A stretch of 64,000 nucleotides of DNA from CAVVYJ01 sp963752495. Lineage in GTDB: Bacteria; Pseudomonadota; Gammaproteobacteria; Burkholderiales; Methylophilaceae. The notes beneath the pieces were generated by a model. It did no database searches. It was not told the origin of the DNA and was given only the letters and a program-made list of their open reading frames with translations. The stretch is taken from the NCBI GenBank assembly GCA_963752495.1, contig CAVVYJ010000002.1, positions 434,001-498,000 of the forward strand, read 5' to 3'. This document shows, one piece after another, positions 34,116-43,255 of the stretch. Positions within the stretch are counted from its first letter, which is position 1, and each line of letters begins with the position of its first letter. The position numbers and the translations under genes are program-made.

Positions 34116-36245
34116 ATGAACAAACCTGTAGATTCTGGCGTTAAAACCTTCCACGGCGGCTGCCCGCACGATTGCCCCGATACTTGCAGCATGGTGTATA
34201 CCGTGCAAGATGGCAAACTCCTCAGCGTAACTGGCAATAAAGAACACCCGATGACGCGCGGTGGTTTGTGCGTGAAATTGCACGATTACGAAAAACGTCA
34301 TTATCATCCAGACCGTCTGCTTTACCCAATGAAGCGCACAGGCCCAAAAGGCAGCAAACAATTTACGCGTATTTCTTGGGATGAAGCGCTGAATACGATT
34401 GTGGATAAATGGCAAGCGATTATCAAAACTGATGGTCCGCAAGCCATTATGCCCGTGAGTTACTTGGGTAACCAAGGTTTGGTGCATGGCTTAAACGGTG
34501 GGGATGCATTTTTTAACCGCATGGGCGCGACGGTGTGTGAACGCACATTCTGCGGCGAAGGCTCTTGTACCGCATGGTTATTGACAGTGGGGCCAACGGC
34601 TGGGGTTGACCCTGAAAGTTTTGCGCATTCGAAATATATTGTTATTTGGGCATGCAATTCGGTTAGCACTAATTTGCACCATTGGCACATCGTGAAAGAA
34701 GCACAAAAACGTGGCGCAAAAGTGGTGGTGATTGATGCCTATGCATCGAGAACAGCCAAAGAGGCCGATTGGCATATTGCGCCAAAACCGGGTACCGATG
34801 GTGCACTGGCAATGGCCATGATGCATGTGATTATAGAAGAAGGTCTACAAGACCAAGACTATATTGATAGCTACACGGTGGGCTACAAAGAGCTCGCCGC
34901 CCGCGCTAAAACCCGCACGCCAGAATGGGCAGAGAAAATAACGGGTATTCCTGCAGATGACATTCGCAAATTTGCACGTGAATATGCCACCACCTCGCCA
35001 GCAGCTATTCGCGTTGGGGTTGCTTTAGAGCGCAGCTACGGCGGCAGTCAAGCCATTCGTGCGGTAACTTGCTTGCCCGCGCTCATTGGCGCATGGCGCC
35101 ATGTGGGCGGTGGTATTTTGCAGTTTCCAGTGTGGGAGCACCCTTATAAATTTGACGTGATTTGTCGCCCGGATTTAATCCCAGAAGGCACGCAAGTGGT
35201 GAATATTCTGCAACTTGGCCGCGCGCTCACGGGCGAAATCAAACTAAAAACACCGATTAAATCGCTGATGGTGTGGAACACCAACCCCGTCACACAATCG
35301 CCAGAAACTGACAAAGTGGTTAAAGGTTTGCAGCGCGAAGATTTGTTTACCGTTGTGGCAGACCACTTTTTATCCGATACAGCATCATATGCGGACATTG
35401 TGCTGCCAGCCGCCATGGGCGCGGAGTATGAAGACATGGTGCTATCTTGGGGGCATATGTACCTGACGTACAATGAAAAATGTATCGAGCCACCAGGTGA
35501 GGCGATTCCGAATAACGATATTTTCCGCCGCTTGGCAAAAATGTTGGGTTTTCAAGAAGATAACTTTAAATGGAGCGATTCTGAGTGCCTAGAAAACTAC
35601 GTGGCTTGGGATTCGCCTGCATGTAAAGGTATTGATTTGGCTTACCTGCGCAAACATGGTTTTGCGCGGCTGGCGATGGATACCAAAGATAACCGCGCAC
35701 CGCATAAAAACGGCAACTTCCCCACGCCCACAGGCAAATGCATGTTTATGGTAGAAGGCGCGAAAAACTTTGTGGCTGGGCCATTCCGCCAAATGTACGA
35801 TGGTTTTCAGCCGGGTGAAGATTTAGACCCGCTGCCAGATCATGTGGCCTCGCGCGAAAGCCCAGAAAGTAATCCAACACTTGCTGCCAAGTATCCGCTC
35901 AACATTTTAACGCCAAAAAGCCATGGCTTTTTAAACTCGTGCTATGCCAATGTGGCCGAGAAAATTAAAAACCAAGGCGAGCAGTTTGTATTGATGAACG
36001 CGGTAGATGCAGACAAACGCAAGGTGAAAGAAGGCGATAAAGTGAAAGTATTTAACGACCGTGGCGCGTTTGAAGCAGTCGCCAAAGTCACCAAAGACGT
36101 GAACCCTGGCGTGGTTGTCACCACACTCGGCTATTGGCGCCAACTTAATAAAGGCACAGTCAATAGCGTTAGCCCAGCTGAATTTGGTGATATGGGTAAC
36201 TCGAATGTGGTGTGCGATAGTTTGGTGGAAGTAAGCGCTGCTTAA
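34116..36245 (+). CDS. Molybdopterin-dependent oxidoreductase, formate-dehydrogenase/DMSO-reductase superfamily
   Basis: A 709-residue enzyme binding a bis-molybdopterin cofactor and one [4Fe-4S] cluster. Cys16, Cys20, Cys24 and Cys52 (GGCPHDCPDTC and GGLCVK) hold the cluster. Cofactor-binding blocks are NSVSTNLHHWHIV, MVWNTNPVTQSPETD and ADHFLSDTASYADIVLPA; the C-terminal domain starts at PLNILTPKSHGFLNSCYAN. There is no twin-arginine signal, so it is cytoplasmic. Formate dehydrogenase is possible, but the close relatives include several oxidoreductases with unknown substrates. The ATG at 34116 has GAGGAG ahead of it; an upstream in-frame extension lacks support. It is followed at once by a YdhR-like gene. 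Confidence 0.85.
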   Translation: MNKPVDSGVKTFHGGCPHDCPDTCSMVYTVQDGKLLSVTGNKEHPMTRGGLCVKLHDYEKRHYHPDRLLYPMKRTGPKGSKQFTRISWDEALNTIVDKWQAIIKTDGPQAIMPVSYLGNQGLVHGLNGGDAFFNRMGATVCERTFCGEGSCTAWLLTVGPTAGVDPESFAHSKYIVIWACNSVSTNLHHWHIVKEAQKRGAKVVVIDAYASRTAKEADWHIAPKPGTDGALAMAMMHVIIEEGLQDQDYIDSYTVGYKELAARAKTRTPEWAEKITGIPADDIRKFAREYATTSPAAIRVGVALERSYGGSQAIRAVTCLPALIGAWRHVGGGILQFPVWEHPYKFDVICRPDLIPEGTQVVNILQLGRALTGEIKLKTPIKSLMVWNTNPVTQSPETDKVVKGLQREDLFTVVADHFLSDTASYADIVLPAAMGAEYEDMVLSWGHMYLTYNEKCIEPPGEAIPNNDIFRRLAKMLGFQEDNFKWSDSECLENYVAWDSPACKGIDLAYLRKHGFARLAMDTKDNRAPHKNGNFPTPTGKCMFMVEGAKNFVAGPFRQMYDGFQPGEDLDPLPDHVASRESPESNPTLAAKYPLNILTPKSHGFLNSCYANVAEKIKNQGEQFVLMNAVDADKRKVKEGDKVKVFNDRGAFEAVAKVTKDVNPGVVVTTLGYWRQLNKGTVNSVSPAEFGDMGNSNVVCDSLVEVSAA

Positions 36246-36246
36246 C

Positions 36247-36555
36247 ATGGCCAAAGTCTTTATTTATGCAGAGTATCAGGTGTCCATTCCGTTTACCGAA
36301 ATTGATTGGGCACCGATTAATGTAGAAATGAAAAAGTTTAAAGGCTTAAAGTCTAAAACTTGGCTAAGCGGCATCAAACATCATAGCGTTGGTGGTTTTT
36401 ACGAGTTTGACACACAAGAAAATGCACAAGCTTATATTAATGGTCTGCTTGTTCCGTTTGCACAACAAGTGAATGGTAATTTGACGGTTAAATTGTTTGA
36501 TGGTGAGGTGGTGAGGGAGGCCAATATTGGCATGAGCTCACCGTTTTATATTTAG
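36247..36555 (+). CDS. YdhR-like dimeric alpha/beta-barrel protein
   Basis: A 102-residue protein similar in length and pattern to YdhR-type antibiotic-biosynthesis-monooxygenase-fold proteins: a beta-strand start, then TWLSGIKHHSVGGFYEFDTQENAQAYINGL, where GGFYEF matches the GGIYLF of YdhR, and VKLFDGE near the end. These form ferredoxin-like dimers, sometimes with no detectable catalysis. It starts one base after the molybdoenzyme stop, so it is very likely made with it and may serve or follow that enzyme. The assignment rests on motif pattern only. Confidence 0.62.
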   Translation: MAKVFIYAEYQVSIPFTEIDWAPINVEMKKFKGLKSKTWLSGIKHHSVGGFYEFDTQENAQAYINGLLVPFAQQVNGNLTVKLFDGEVVREANIGMSSPFYI

Positions 36556-36680
36556 TAGTCGCAAGAATATTGGACCAACATCATCCTGACTATAAACCCG
36601 ACTAAATTCTTATGCGCGGCAAAGGGGATTGAAAGTCAAAAACAAACCATGCGAGCGCGGAGAAGCAGGTGTGCCTAAGG

Positions 36681-36696
36681 CCGCATGGATATTGGC
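36681..36696. repeat. 16-base word CCGCATGGATATTGGC, copy 3 of 3
   Basis: Exact copy in the 164-base gap 36556-36719, which otherwise contains no gene, hairpin with T-run or known element that I can see. Confidence 0.7.
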
Positions 36697-36719
36697 TCGC
36701 AGGGCATCTATTTTTAGAG

Positions 36720-37436
36720 TTAAAAGGGCAAAAATACTGCAGTTGCAAGGCTTTGCATCACACGTGAAATAAGCCGTTGGGATTTTTCAGCCAGCGCAGT
36801 TGCATAAAAATCGGTGCGGCCTATCATTTTTCCAAACTCTCGCTCAAAACTTAAATTGCGATCTTTTTCACCAATTTCGTTGGTAAGCAAATATAAATTG
36901 CCTGCAGAATCGCGCGCATTTGAGAGTTTCCAAGCTGCAATCTCGATATTACGTGCTACGTTGTATAACCTTTGCGGGTCTAGGCTATCGGTTAAATAAA
37001 ATTCTTTTTTATTGTCATGCGCCTTTGCCAGCATGGTTTGCAGGCCTACGATAAAAGGCAACACGCGGTCACCTTGGTAGTTGTTATCAAAAGCCAAAAA
37101 AATAGCATCGGTACCTTGTTTGTTATCAATTTCTTTAAATTGCCAGTGGTGTTGCAGCTCGCCATCGAAGACCCACGCCACCATTTTTTCTGCAGCATCA
37201 GGCGTGCTTTTGTGAAGTTCGCGCGGATTGCGTTTGTAAAGTTTAGTCATGATTGTGCGCAAACTTTGTGTGTTTTCATCCAGCTCCACATCAGCCATGC
37301 GGTCGAAATCATTCTTGCCAAGCTGGTTAACGGTGCTTCTATCTCCGCGTTCTGGCACGGGTTTATTTTCAACGGATGAATTTGTTGCGCATGCAGTCAA
37401 CAAGCAAGCGGACACCAGCAAATAGCGCAAACTCAT
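36720..37436 (-). CDS. Conserved hypothetical lipoprotein downstream of phoR
   Basis: A 238-residue lipoprotein: signal peptide 1-15 with lipobox LLTAC. The mature part is mainly helical, with charged segments FDRMADVELDENTQSLRTIM, ELHKSTPDAAEKMVAWVFDGELQHHW and the Asp/Asn-rich TDAIFLAFDNNYQGDRVLPF. The C-terminus is hydrophobic (MQSLATAVFLPF). It overlaps the phoR stop as ATGA, so it belongs to the phoBR transcript and may respond to phosphate limitation. I do not recognise a characterised family. Confidence 0.72.
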   Translation of the reverse strand: MSLRYLLVSACLLTACATNSSVENKPVPERGDRSTVNQLGKNDFDRMADVELDENTQSLRTIMTKLYKRNPRELHKSTPDAAEKMVAWVFDGELQHHWQFKEIDNKQGTDAIFLAFDNNYQGDRVLPFIVGLQTMLAKAHDNKKEFYLTDSLDPQRLYNVARNIEIAAWKLSNARDSAGNLYLLTNEIGEKDRNLSFEREFGKMIGRTDFYATALAEKSQRLISRVMQSLATAVFLPF

Positions 37437-38744
37437 GCAGCAGAGTCTTTCTGCGCGGTGCGAGATTTTGGAAATACAATGCTGAATGTGCTGCCAACGC
37501 CAAGCTCGCTCGTAATTTCAAGTCTGGCTTTGTGGCGATTTAAAATATGCTTAACAATCGCCAGACCAAGGCCAGTGCCGCCTGTATCGCGGCTACGGCC
37601 ACGATCGACACGATAAAAGCGCTCTGTGAGTCGCGCAATATGTTTTTGCTCAATACCAATACCGGTATCACGCACACCAAATACTGCTTGCCCATCGTTC
37701 AATTGCCAGCTGATGTAGATATCGCCTCCCTCAGGCGTGTAGCGTATGGCATTGCTGACCAAGTTGGTGAACGCGCTTAACAACTCTTCCTGATTGCCTG
37801 TAACGTTTAGATTTTTTTCAGACTTCAAATGAATTTTATGCTTACCATTGCTGAGCGCTTTTGCATCGTTTTGAATCATCTTCAAAAGCGAGGACATTCT
37901 GATAATTTTGTCCTCAGGCGCGTCTGTGTTGCTTTCTATTGTGGATAAGGTGAGTAAGTCTTCAATGATTCTGCGCATACGGCTGGTCTGGTCTATCATC
38001 ATATCGAAATAGCTTCTAGCGCTATCTGCCACAGCACCTTTGGTGTCCATCAGTGTTTCTAAAAAACCACCCACAACGGTAAGCGGCGTGCGTAGCTCGT
38101 GCGAAACATTGGCGATGAAATCACGGCGCATAATGTCGATTTTCTCTTGCGCAGAGACATCCCGACTAATCAGTAATTTTTGCTCTGTGCCAAATGGAAT
38201 GAGCTGAATCTGCAAAGTACTATCTGGATTTCGGATGGATTTTAATTGAATCGGCTCGCCGTAATGCTCTGCTTGCAGATATTCAATAAATTCGCCGTAA
38301 CGCACAAAATTATGAATAGCTTGGTTCACATCTTTAGTTAAGTCTAGGCCAAGCTGGGTTTCGGCAGGCGGGTTGCACCACTCAATTTCATTTCTTCGAT
38401 TAAGAATCACAATGCCATCTGGCAGGGCGTTGGTTGCGCGTCTTAAAGCCTTCCAGCGAAGATATTAGCTCGGATTCAGAACGTAAATGTTTGCGGTGTG
38501 TTTGAAAAAGCGCAGAGAATATGCCTTCCCACACGCCTGCGCCTTCTGGGACATTGTCCGGGTTAGGATTTTTTAGCCAAACCTGAAGTTTGTTTAGCCA
38601 GTAAAGATGGCCGAATAGATAGAGTGCTAAGCCAGCAGAAAATAAAACCAAAGCGGTGGTAGAGCCCTTTGCCGCCCCAACCAAAAGACTCACAATGATT
38701 AAGCACAAACCTAACCAAAATGCTTTCCACCTGATATCTTGCAC
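37433..38744 (-). CDS. phoR: Phosphate-regulon sensor histidine kinase PhoR (frameshift near 38438)
   Basis: Membrane sensor kinase that phosphorylates PhoB when phosphate is scarce. Residues 1-50 hold two membrane helices (WLGLCLIIVSLLVGA, ALVLFSAGLALYLFGHL), then a PAS domain (PDGIVILNRRNEIEWCNPPAE), the dimerisation motif DFIANVSHELRTPLTV with the phosphorylated His, and the ATPase motifs (NLVSNAIRYTPEGG, VFGVRDTGIGIE, GGTGLGLAIVKH). One surplus base (plus G38438) separates EGFKT from ATNALPDG; without it the protein has 436 residues. The start is GTG 38744, 40 bases after phoB. The stop overlaps the lipoprotein start as ATGA. Confidence 0.93.
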
Positions 38745-38784
38745 GTTTGCTCACTATTAAAAAGTGAGCATATTATAGATATAT

Positions 38785-39478
38785 TTAGTGCGGTTGCGCA
38801 GAAAGTCTGTAACCAGAGCCACGTACGGTTTGAATTAAATCTTGATGACCAGATGCCGAGAGCGCGTTACGCAGGCGACGGATATGCACATCTACTGTCC
38901 GGTCTTCAACAAACACGCGGTCTCCCCATACTTTATCCAGTAGTTGGCTGCGAGTATGTACGCGTTCTGCATTGCTCATAAAATAATGCAGCAATCTAAA
39001 CTCTGTAGGACCTAAATCAATAGTGGTGCCATTGCCAGTAACGCGATGCGTAATCGGGTCTAGCAGCAAGCCTTCAATCTCAATCGGGTCATCCGTCATT
39101 TGTGGGGCGCGGCGGCGCAACACGGCCTTAATCCGAGCATTGAGCTCGCGCGGGCTAAATGGCTTGGTAACGTAATCATCCGCGCCTACTTCGAGTCCAC
39201 GGACCTTATCAAACTCGTCACCACGTGCGGTGAGCATAATAATCGGGATAGCTTTTACTGGCGTTGTCAGATTTGAGTTTGCGTGCAAACTCGATACCAC
39301 TCATGCCGGGCAACATCCAATCAAGTAAAATTAAGTCGGGAATCGTTGAGCGCATAAGTTCCTGTGCGTGTTCCGCACTGATGGCGCGCAAAGGCGCGTG
39401 GCCAGCTTGCGTGATATTAAGTGCAAGCAGCTCTTGTATTGCTGGCTCGTCTTCGACAACTAAAATATTAGCGGGCAT
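38785..39478 (-). CDS. phoB: Phosphate-regulon response regulator PhoB (frameshift near 39255)
   Basis: OmpR-family transcription factor: receiver domain (ILVVEDEPAIQELL, phosphorylated Asp in LILLDWMLPGMSG, Lys in YVTKPFSPREL) and a C-terminal winged helix (LGPTEFRLLHYFMSN, VEDRTVDVHIRRLR). A surplus base in the AAAA run (plus T-run 39253-39256) splits SDNASK from AIPIIMLTARGDE. Corrected length is 230 residues, the normal size. The gene is preceded by a clear Pho box, so it is autoregulated. Confidence 0.95.
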
Positions 39479-39495
39479 ATTTGTCCATAAAATTG

Positions 39496-39546
39496 ATTAT
39501 ACATGCGATGCTATTTTGTGACTTTAATATGACATATTGATGACAA
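39496..39546 (-). promoter_or_regulatory. Pho box and -10 element of phoB
   Basis: On the minus strand three seven-base units, TTGTCAT (39546-39540), ATGTCAT (39535-39529) and AAGTCAC (39524-39518), follow each other every 11 bases. This is the classical PHO box spacing, close to the consensus CTGTCAT. A TATAAT (39501-39496) lies 16 bases downstream, and the phoB ATG is at 39478. The arrangement is that of a PhoB-activated promoter in which the box replaces the -35. Confidence 0.82.
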
Positions 39547-39662
39547 TTTTTAAATGATTTTTTATAGTAAATAGGGCGGCTGAGATTGCCATTTTTAGCT
39601 TTTTGTAACACTATGTAAAATTGTGCAAACATGCGATATAAAAAACAATTTCAGGAGGCAGC

Positions 39663-41330
39663 ATGGCAAGTTTTTTAGCTAAAGAAAATACGATTGCAGG
39701 GGCGAATTTCAATCGCTGGTTGGTGCCGCCAGCCGCTTTGGCGGTGCATTTGTCCATTGGTATGGCGTATGGCTTTAGTGTGTTTTGGAAACCGCTTGGC
39801 AATGCGCTGATGGGGGCAGATGGTAAGCCGCTCGCAGCTTGCGCAGCCGGGGCAACGACATTTGGTGAAAAACTATCTGGCACTCTAAGAGCACTGACTG
39901 CAACCGATTGCAACTGGACACAGTTTGATTTGGGCTGGATGTATACGCTGTTTTTTGTTTTGCTGGGTTGTTCTGCAGCGCTTTGGGGCGGTTGGCTAGA
40001 GCGCGAAGGCCCTCGTAAAGCGGGCTTTGTCTCGGCGTTATGCTGGTGTGGTGGGTTGTTAATCTCAGCCTACGGTGTGTATTCTCACCAGTTGTGGATG
40101 ATGTGGCTGGGTAGTGGGGTGATTGGCGGCATTGGGCTTGGTCTGGGTTATATTTCACCGGTTTCTACGCTGATTAAATGGTTTCCAGACCGTCGGGGTA
40201 TGGCCACCGGCATGGCAATTATGGGTTTTGGGGGCGGGGCGATGATAGGTTCACCCCTTGCAACCAAACTTATGGCAAATTTTGCCAGTCCAGGTGAAGT
40301 TGGCGTGTGGCAAACATTCGTAGCACTCGCAGCCATTTATCTTGTATTTATGTTGTGTGGTGCATTCGGTTATCGCGTGCCACCCACGGGCTGGAAGCCA
40401 GCCGACTGGACGCCGCCGGTTAGCCAGCAAAACACCATGATAGCTACGCGCCATGTGCACCTTAAAAATGCACACAAAACGCCACAATTTTGGCTGCTAT
40501 GGATTGTATTGTGTATGAACGTTTCTGCAGGCATTGGAATTATTGGGGCTGCAGCGCCCATGTTGCAGGAAACTTTTGGTGGCGCATTAATTGGCCAGTC
40601 AGATATTGGTTTTGCAGAAATTAAAAAAGATGAAGCACTAACAGCCGCTGCAGCAGCAGTAGGCGCAGGCTTCGTCGGTTTAATATCGCTTTTTAATATT
40701 TTTGGCCGCATTGGTTGGGCTTCATCAAGCGACAAGCTTGGACGCAAGCGCACTTATTTTATATTCTTCACTTTGGGCGCCATTTTGTATTGTGCAGCCA
40801 GTTATGTTGCAGGGTTTAAATCGTTGGCATTATTTGTGGCTTGCTTCTGTGTCATTGCATCTATGTACGGGGGTGGTTTTGCCACTATTCCAGCCTATCT
40901 CGCAGATATGTTCGGTACACAATTTGTTGGCGCCATTCATGGGCGTTTGCTCACGGCTTGGTCTACCGCAGGGATTTTGGGGCCGGTAGTGGTGAATTAT
41001 TTGCACGATACGCGTTTAGAAGCGGGTGTTCCTTTTGATAAAATTTATGCGCCGATTTTTGTAGTCTTGGCAGGCATGCTTGTTGTAGGGTTTATCGCAA
41101 ACTTATTAGTAAAACCGGTTGCAGATCACTACTTTATGACAGATGCAGAATTGGAAGCCGAGCGTAAACTTAGCCATGAAAAATCGCTACAAAATGCAGC
41201 AGGGAGTGCAGCCAGCAGTAATGACACGCAACATCCAGTTTTAGTGAAGCTGGCTTGGGCTGCCGTGCTGATTCCAATTGGATATGGCATTTGGAGTACC
41301 TTGCAAAAAGCTTGGGCGCTATTTAGTTGA
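39663..41330 (+). CDS. OFA-family major facilitator transporter (oxalate/formate antiporter-like)
   Basis: A 555-residue inner-membrane carrier of the oxalate:formate antiporter family, with about 12 helices plus an extra hydrophobic C-terminal helix (LAWAAVLIPIGYGIW). OFA features are GMAYGFSVFWKPL in helix one, GWLEREGPRKAGF between helices two and three, GLGLGYISPVSTLIKWFPDRRG, and the second-half SSDKLGRKRTYF. A Cys/Ala-rich insertion (MGADGKPLAACAAGATTFGE) lies in the first periplasmic loop. Substrates of the family are small carboxylates such as formate, oxalate or lactate; the exact one is not visible. An AGGAGG site precedes the ATG. Confidence 0.88.
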   Translation: MASFLAKENTIAGANFNRWLVPPAALAVHLSIGMAYGFSVFWKPLGNALMGADGKPLAACAAGATTFGEKLSGTLRALTATDCNWTQFDLGWMYTLFFVLLGCSAALWGGWLEREGPRKAGFVSALCWCGGLLISAYGVYSHQLWMMWLGSGVIGGIGLGLGYISPVSTLIKWFPDRRGMATGMAIMGFGGGAMIGSPLATKLMANFASPGEVGVWQTFVALAAIYLVFMLCGAFGYRVPPTGWKPADWTPPVSQQNTMIATRHVHLKNAHKTPQFWLLWIVLCMNVSAGIGIIGAAAPMLQETFGGALIGQSDIGFAEIKKDEALTAAAAAVGAGFVGLISLFNIFGRIGWASSSDKLGRKRTYFIFFTLGAILYCAASYVAGFKSLALFVACFCVIASMYGGGFATIPAYLADMFGTQFVGAIHGRLLTAWSTAGILGPVVVNYLHDTRLEAGVPFDKIYAPIFVVLAGMLVVGFIANLLVKPVADHYFMTDAELEAERKLSHEKSLQNAAGSAASSNDTQHPVLVKLAWAAVLIPIGYGIWSTLQKAWALFS

Positions 41331-41410
41331 TATTTTTTAGTTTGATGGCTGACGAAAAGTGTCACTGTGATACTGTAAAATAGCCACTTTTAGCATATTG
41401 AGAGAATGAT

Positions 41411-41866
41411 TTGAACAAAATAGCCATTAATTTAGACGGCAAGGGTATGAAAATCGGCATTGTTTTGTCGCGGTTTAATAGCAATATTGGCGAAGGCTTG
41501 CTGGCGGCCTGCAATGCGGAATTGGTGAATTTGGGTGTGAAGCCTGAACATATTTATGTTGCAACTGTACCAGGTGCGTTAGAAACACCACTTGCTTTGC
41601 AGCAGATGGCTATCAGCGAAAAGTTTGATGCACTCATAGCATTGGGTGCGATTATCCGTGGCGAGACCTACCATTTTGAAGTGGTTGCAAATGAGTCTGC
41701 GCGCGGAATTTCAGAGGTTCAGTTAAATACCGGGGTTCCGGTAGCTAATGCGGTACTGACTACAAATGATGATGATCAGGCGCTTGCACGAATGCATATA
41801 AAAGGAACTGAGGCAGCTCAAGTGGCAATTGAAATGGCGAATTTGGCAAGTGTGCGCTATGAGTGA
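41411..41866 (+). CDS. ribH: 6,7-dimethyl-8-ribityllumazine synthase
   Basis: Makes the direct precursor of riboflavin from a ribityl pyrimidinedione and dihydroxybutanone phosphate. The 151 residues carry VLSRFNSNIGEGL, VPGALETPLALQ, the GAIIRGETYHFEVVANE segment with the catalytic His, and TGVPVANAVLTT. The start is TTG 41411; an ATG three bases earlier is out of frame. The stop overlaps the nusB start by eight bases. ribBA, which often precedes ribH, is absent here. Confidence 0.95.
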   Translation: MNKIAINLDGKGMKIGIVLSRFNSNIGEGLLAACNAELVNLGVKPEHIYVATVPGALETPLALQQMAISEKFDALIALGAIIRGETYHFEVVANESARGISEVQLNTGVPVANAVLTTNDDDQALARMHIKGTEAAQVAIEMANLASVRYE

Positions 41867-42326
41867 GAATAGACAGGAAGCTAAGTCGCCTAAGACACAG
41901 AAGCTGAGTCAGAATAGGCGCAAATCAAGAGAGTTAGCGCTCAAAGCAGTATATCGTGGCATGGTAAATGCTAGCGAGTTAAAGCAAGTATTTTCGGACA
42001 TGAAAGAAGACCCCGAATATTTGAAAGCGGACGAGGCCTATTTTAGAAAACTGCTCGAAGGTGTGAGCGGAAAAAAAGATGAGCTTGACCAACAGATTTC
42101 GGTGTTTATCGATAGAAAATTAAATGAACTTAGCCCAATAGAGCATGCGATTTTGCGCATAGCCTCATTTGAGCTGATGTTTGATTCGCACATTCCGTAT
42201 CGTGTGGCAATTAATGAAGGCGTTGAGTTAGCCAAGATTTACGGTGGTGCAGATGGGCATAAGTATATTAATGGTGTGCTAGATAAAGTAGCAGCGACCG
42301 TGAGAGCGCAAGAGTTTAGAAAGTAG
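41859..42326 (+). CDS. nusB: Transcription antitermination factor NusB
   Basis: RNA-binding all-helical protein that with NusE binds boxA in rRNA leaders. The 155 residues start at MSENRQEAK (ATG 41859, inside ribH) and include NRRKSRELALKAVYRGM and the conserved VAINEGVELAKIYGG and KYINGVLDKVA. The first 20 residues are a charged, family-variable extension. The ribH-nusB pair is a standard operon. Confidence 0.96.
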   Translation: MSENRQEAKSPKTQKLSQNRRKSRELALKAVYRGMVNASELKQVFSDMKEDPEYLKADEAYFRKLLEGVSGKKDELDQQISVFIDRKLNELSPIEHAILRIASFELMFDSHIPYRVAINEGVELAKIYGGADGHKYINGVLDKVAATVRAQEFRK

Positions 42327-42411
42327 CGGGTAGTTTAAATAAAAGTGAAATTGTAAAATTTTAACTTCGCAAATGGTCGTTAATTTATAACTGCGGTGGA
42401 GATGGTAGACG

Positions 42412-43236
42412 ATGGATGTGACTGACGCGATACGTGTGGCACGTCTTACAGATGTTGGGCTGCACCGTGATCATAACGAAGATGCGGTGGCGAGCGATCT
42501 AACAATCGGTCTGGTAATATTGGCCGATGGTATGGGTGGCTACAAGGCTGGTGAAGTTGCTAGCGAAATTGCTGTGCTAAATATTACAGCTGAAATCACC
42601 GAGGCAATGTTTGGCAAAAACTCAATGATTATGCCAAAGAGTGAATTGCTGCCAGAGTCTGAGATGTTGATTGAAGCCGTTGAAAAAACTAATGCCGCGA
42701 TTTACCAGATTTCGCAACAGTTTCAGCAGTGTTCTGGTATGGGAACCACGCTGGTTGCGGGTTTGTTCACCAGTAACAAGCTAATTGTTGGACATATTGG
42801 CGATTCACGCATGTATCGTTTGCGTGAAGAAAAGCTTACACAGCTAACGGAAGATCATTCGGTTGTACAGGAGCAAATCAATTCTGGAGAGCTTACAGAA
42901 ACAGAGGCTAAAGAGTCCATTAACAAAAATCTAGTGACCCGTGCATTGGGAATAGATCCGGATGTTGAGTTAGAGTTACATGAGCATGATACAAAAGTAA
43001 AAGACATTTACCTTTTATGTTCAGATGGCCTTACAGATTTAGTGACCGATGAAGAAATACGTATTATGTTGCTTGAGGCAGGCCAAAATATTGAAAGGGC
43101 TGCCGTTAATTTAATTCGTTTTGCGAATGAAAAAGGTGGTAAAGATAATATATCAGTGGTTATCGCACTGGTAAAAAAAGAGTTTTCAAAAAGAAATCAG
43201 TGGGTAAAAAAATTGCTGGGAAAAGCAAAAAAATAA
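42412..43236 (+). CDS. PP2C-family serine/threonine phosphatase
   Basis: A 274-residue Stp-like protein phosphatase, cytoplasmic, needing two Mn or Mg ions. All PP2C motifs are present: RDHNEDA, LADGMGGY, GMGTTLVAG, GHIGDSRMYR, DHSVVQEQI, LCSDGLTD and GGKDNISVV. The C-terminus is basic (KRNQWVKKLLGKAKK). It stands first in a three-gene module with an FHA protein (starting 20 bases later) and a GAF-HD-GYP protein. No Ser/Thr kinase gene is in the window, so its target is not known. Confidence 0.92.
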   Translation: MDVTDAIRVARLTDVGLHRDHNEDAVASDLTIGLVILADGMGGYKAGEVASEIAVLNITAEITEAMFGKNSMIMPKSELLPESEMLIEAVEKTNAAIYQISQQFQQCSGMGTTLVAGLFTSNKLIVGHIGDSRMYRLREEKLTQLTEDHSVVQEQINSGELTETEAKESINKNLVTRALGIDPDVELELHEHDTKVKDIYLLCSDGLTDLVTDEEIRIMLLEAGQNIERAAVNLIRFANEKGGKDNISVVIALVKKEFSKRNQWVKKLLGKAKK

Positions 43237-43255
43237 TGATAATTCAAGGGTGATC

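Noticed and set aside
36520..36540. Palindrome GCCAATATTGGC in the YdhR-like gene as a fourth copy of the 16-base word
   Set aside because: It shares only the ATATTGGC half and is coding for ordinary residues.
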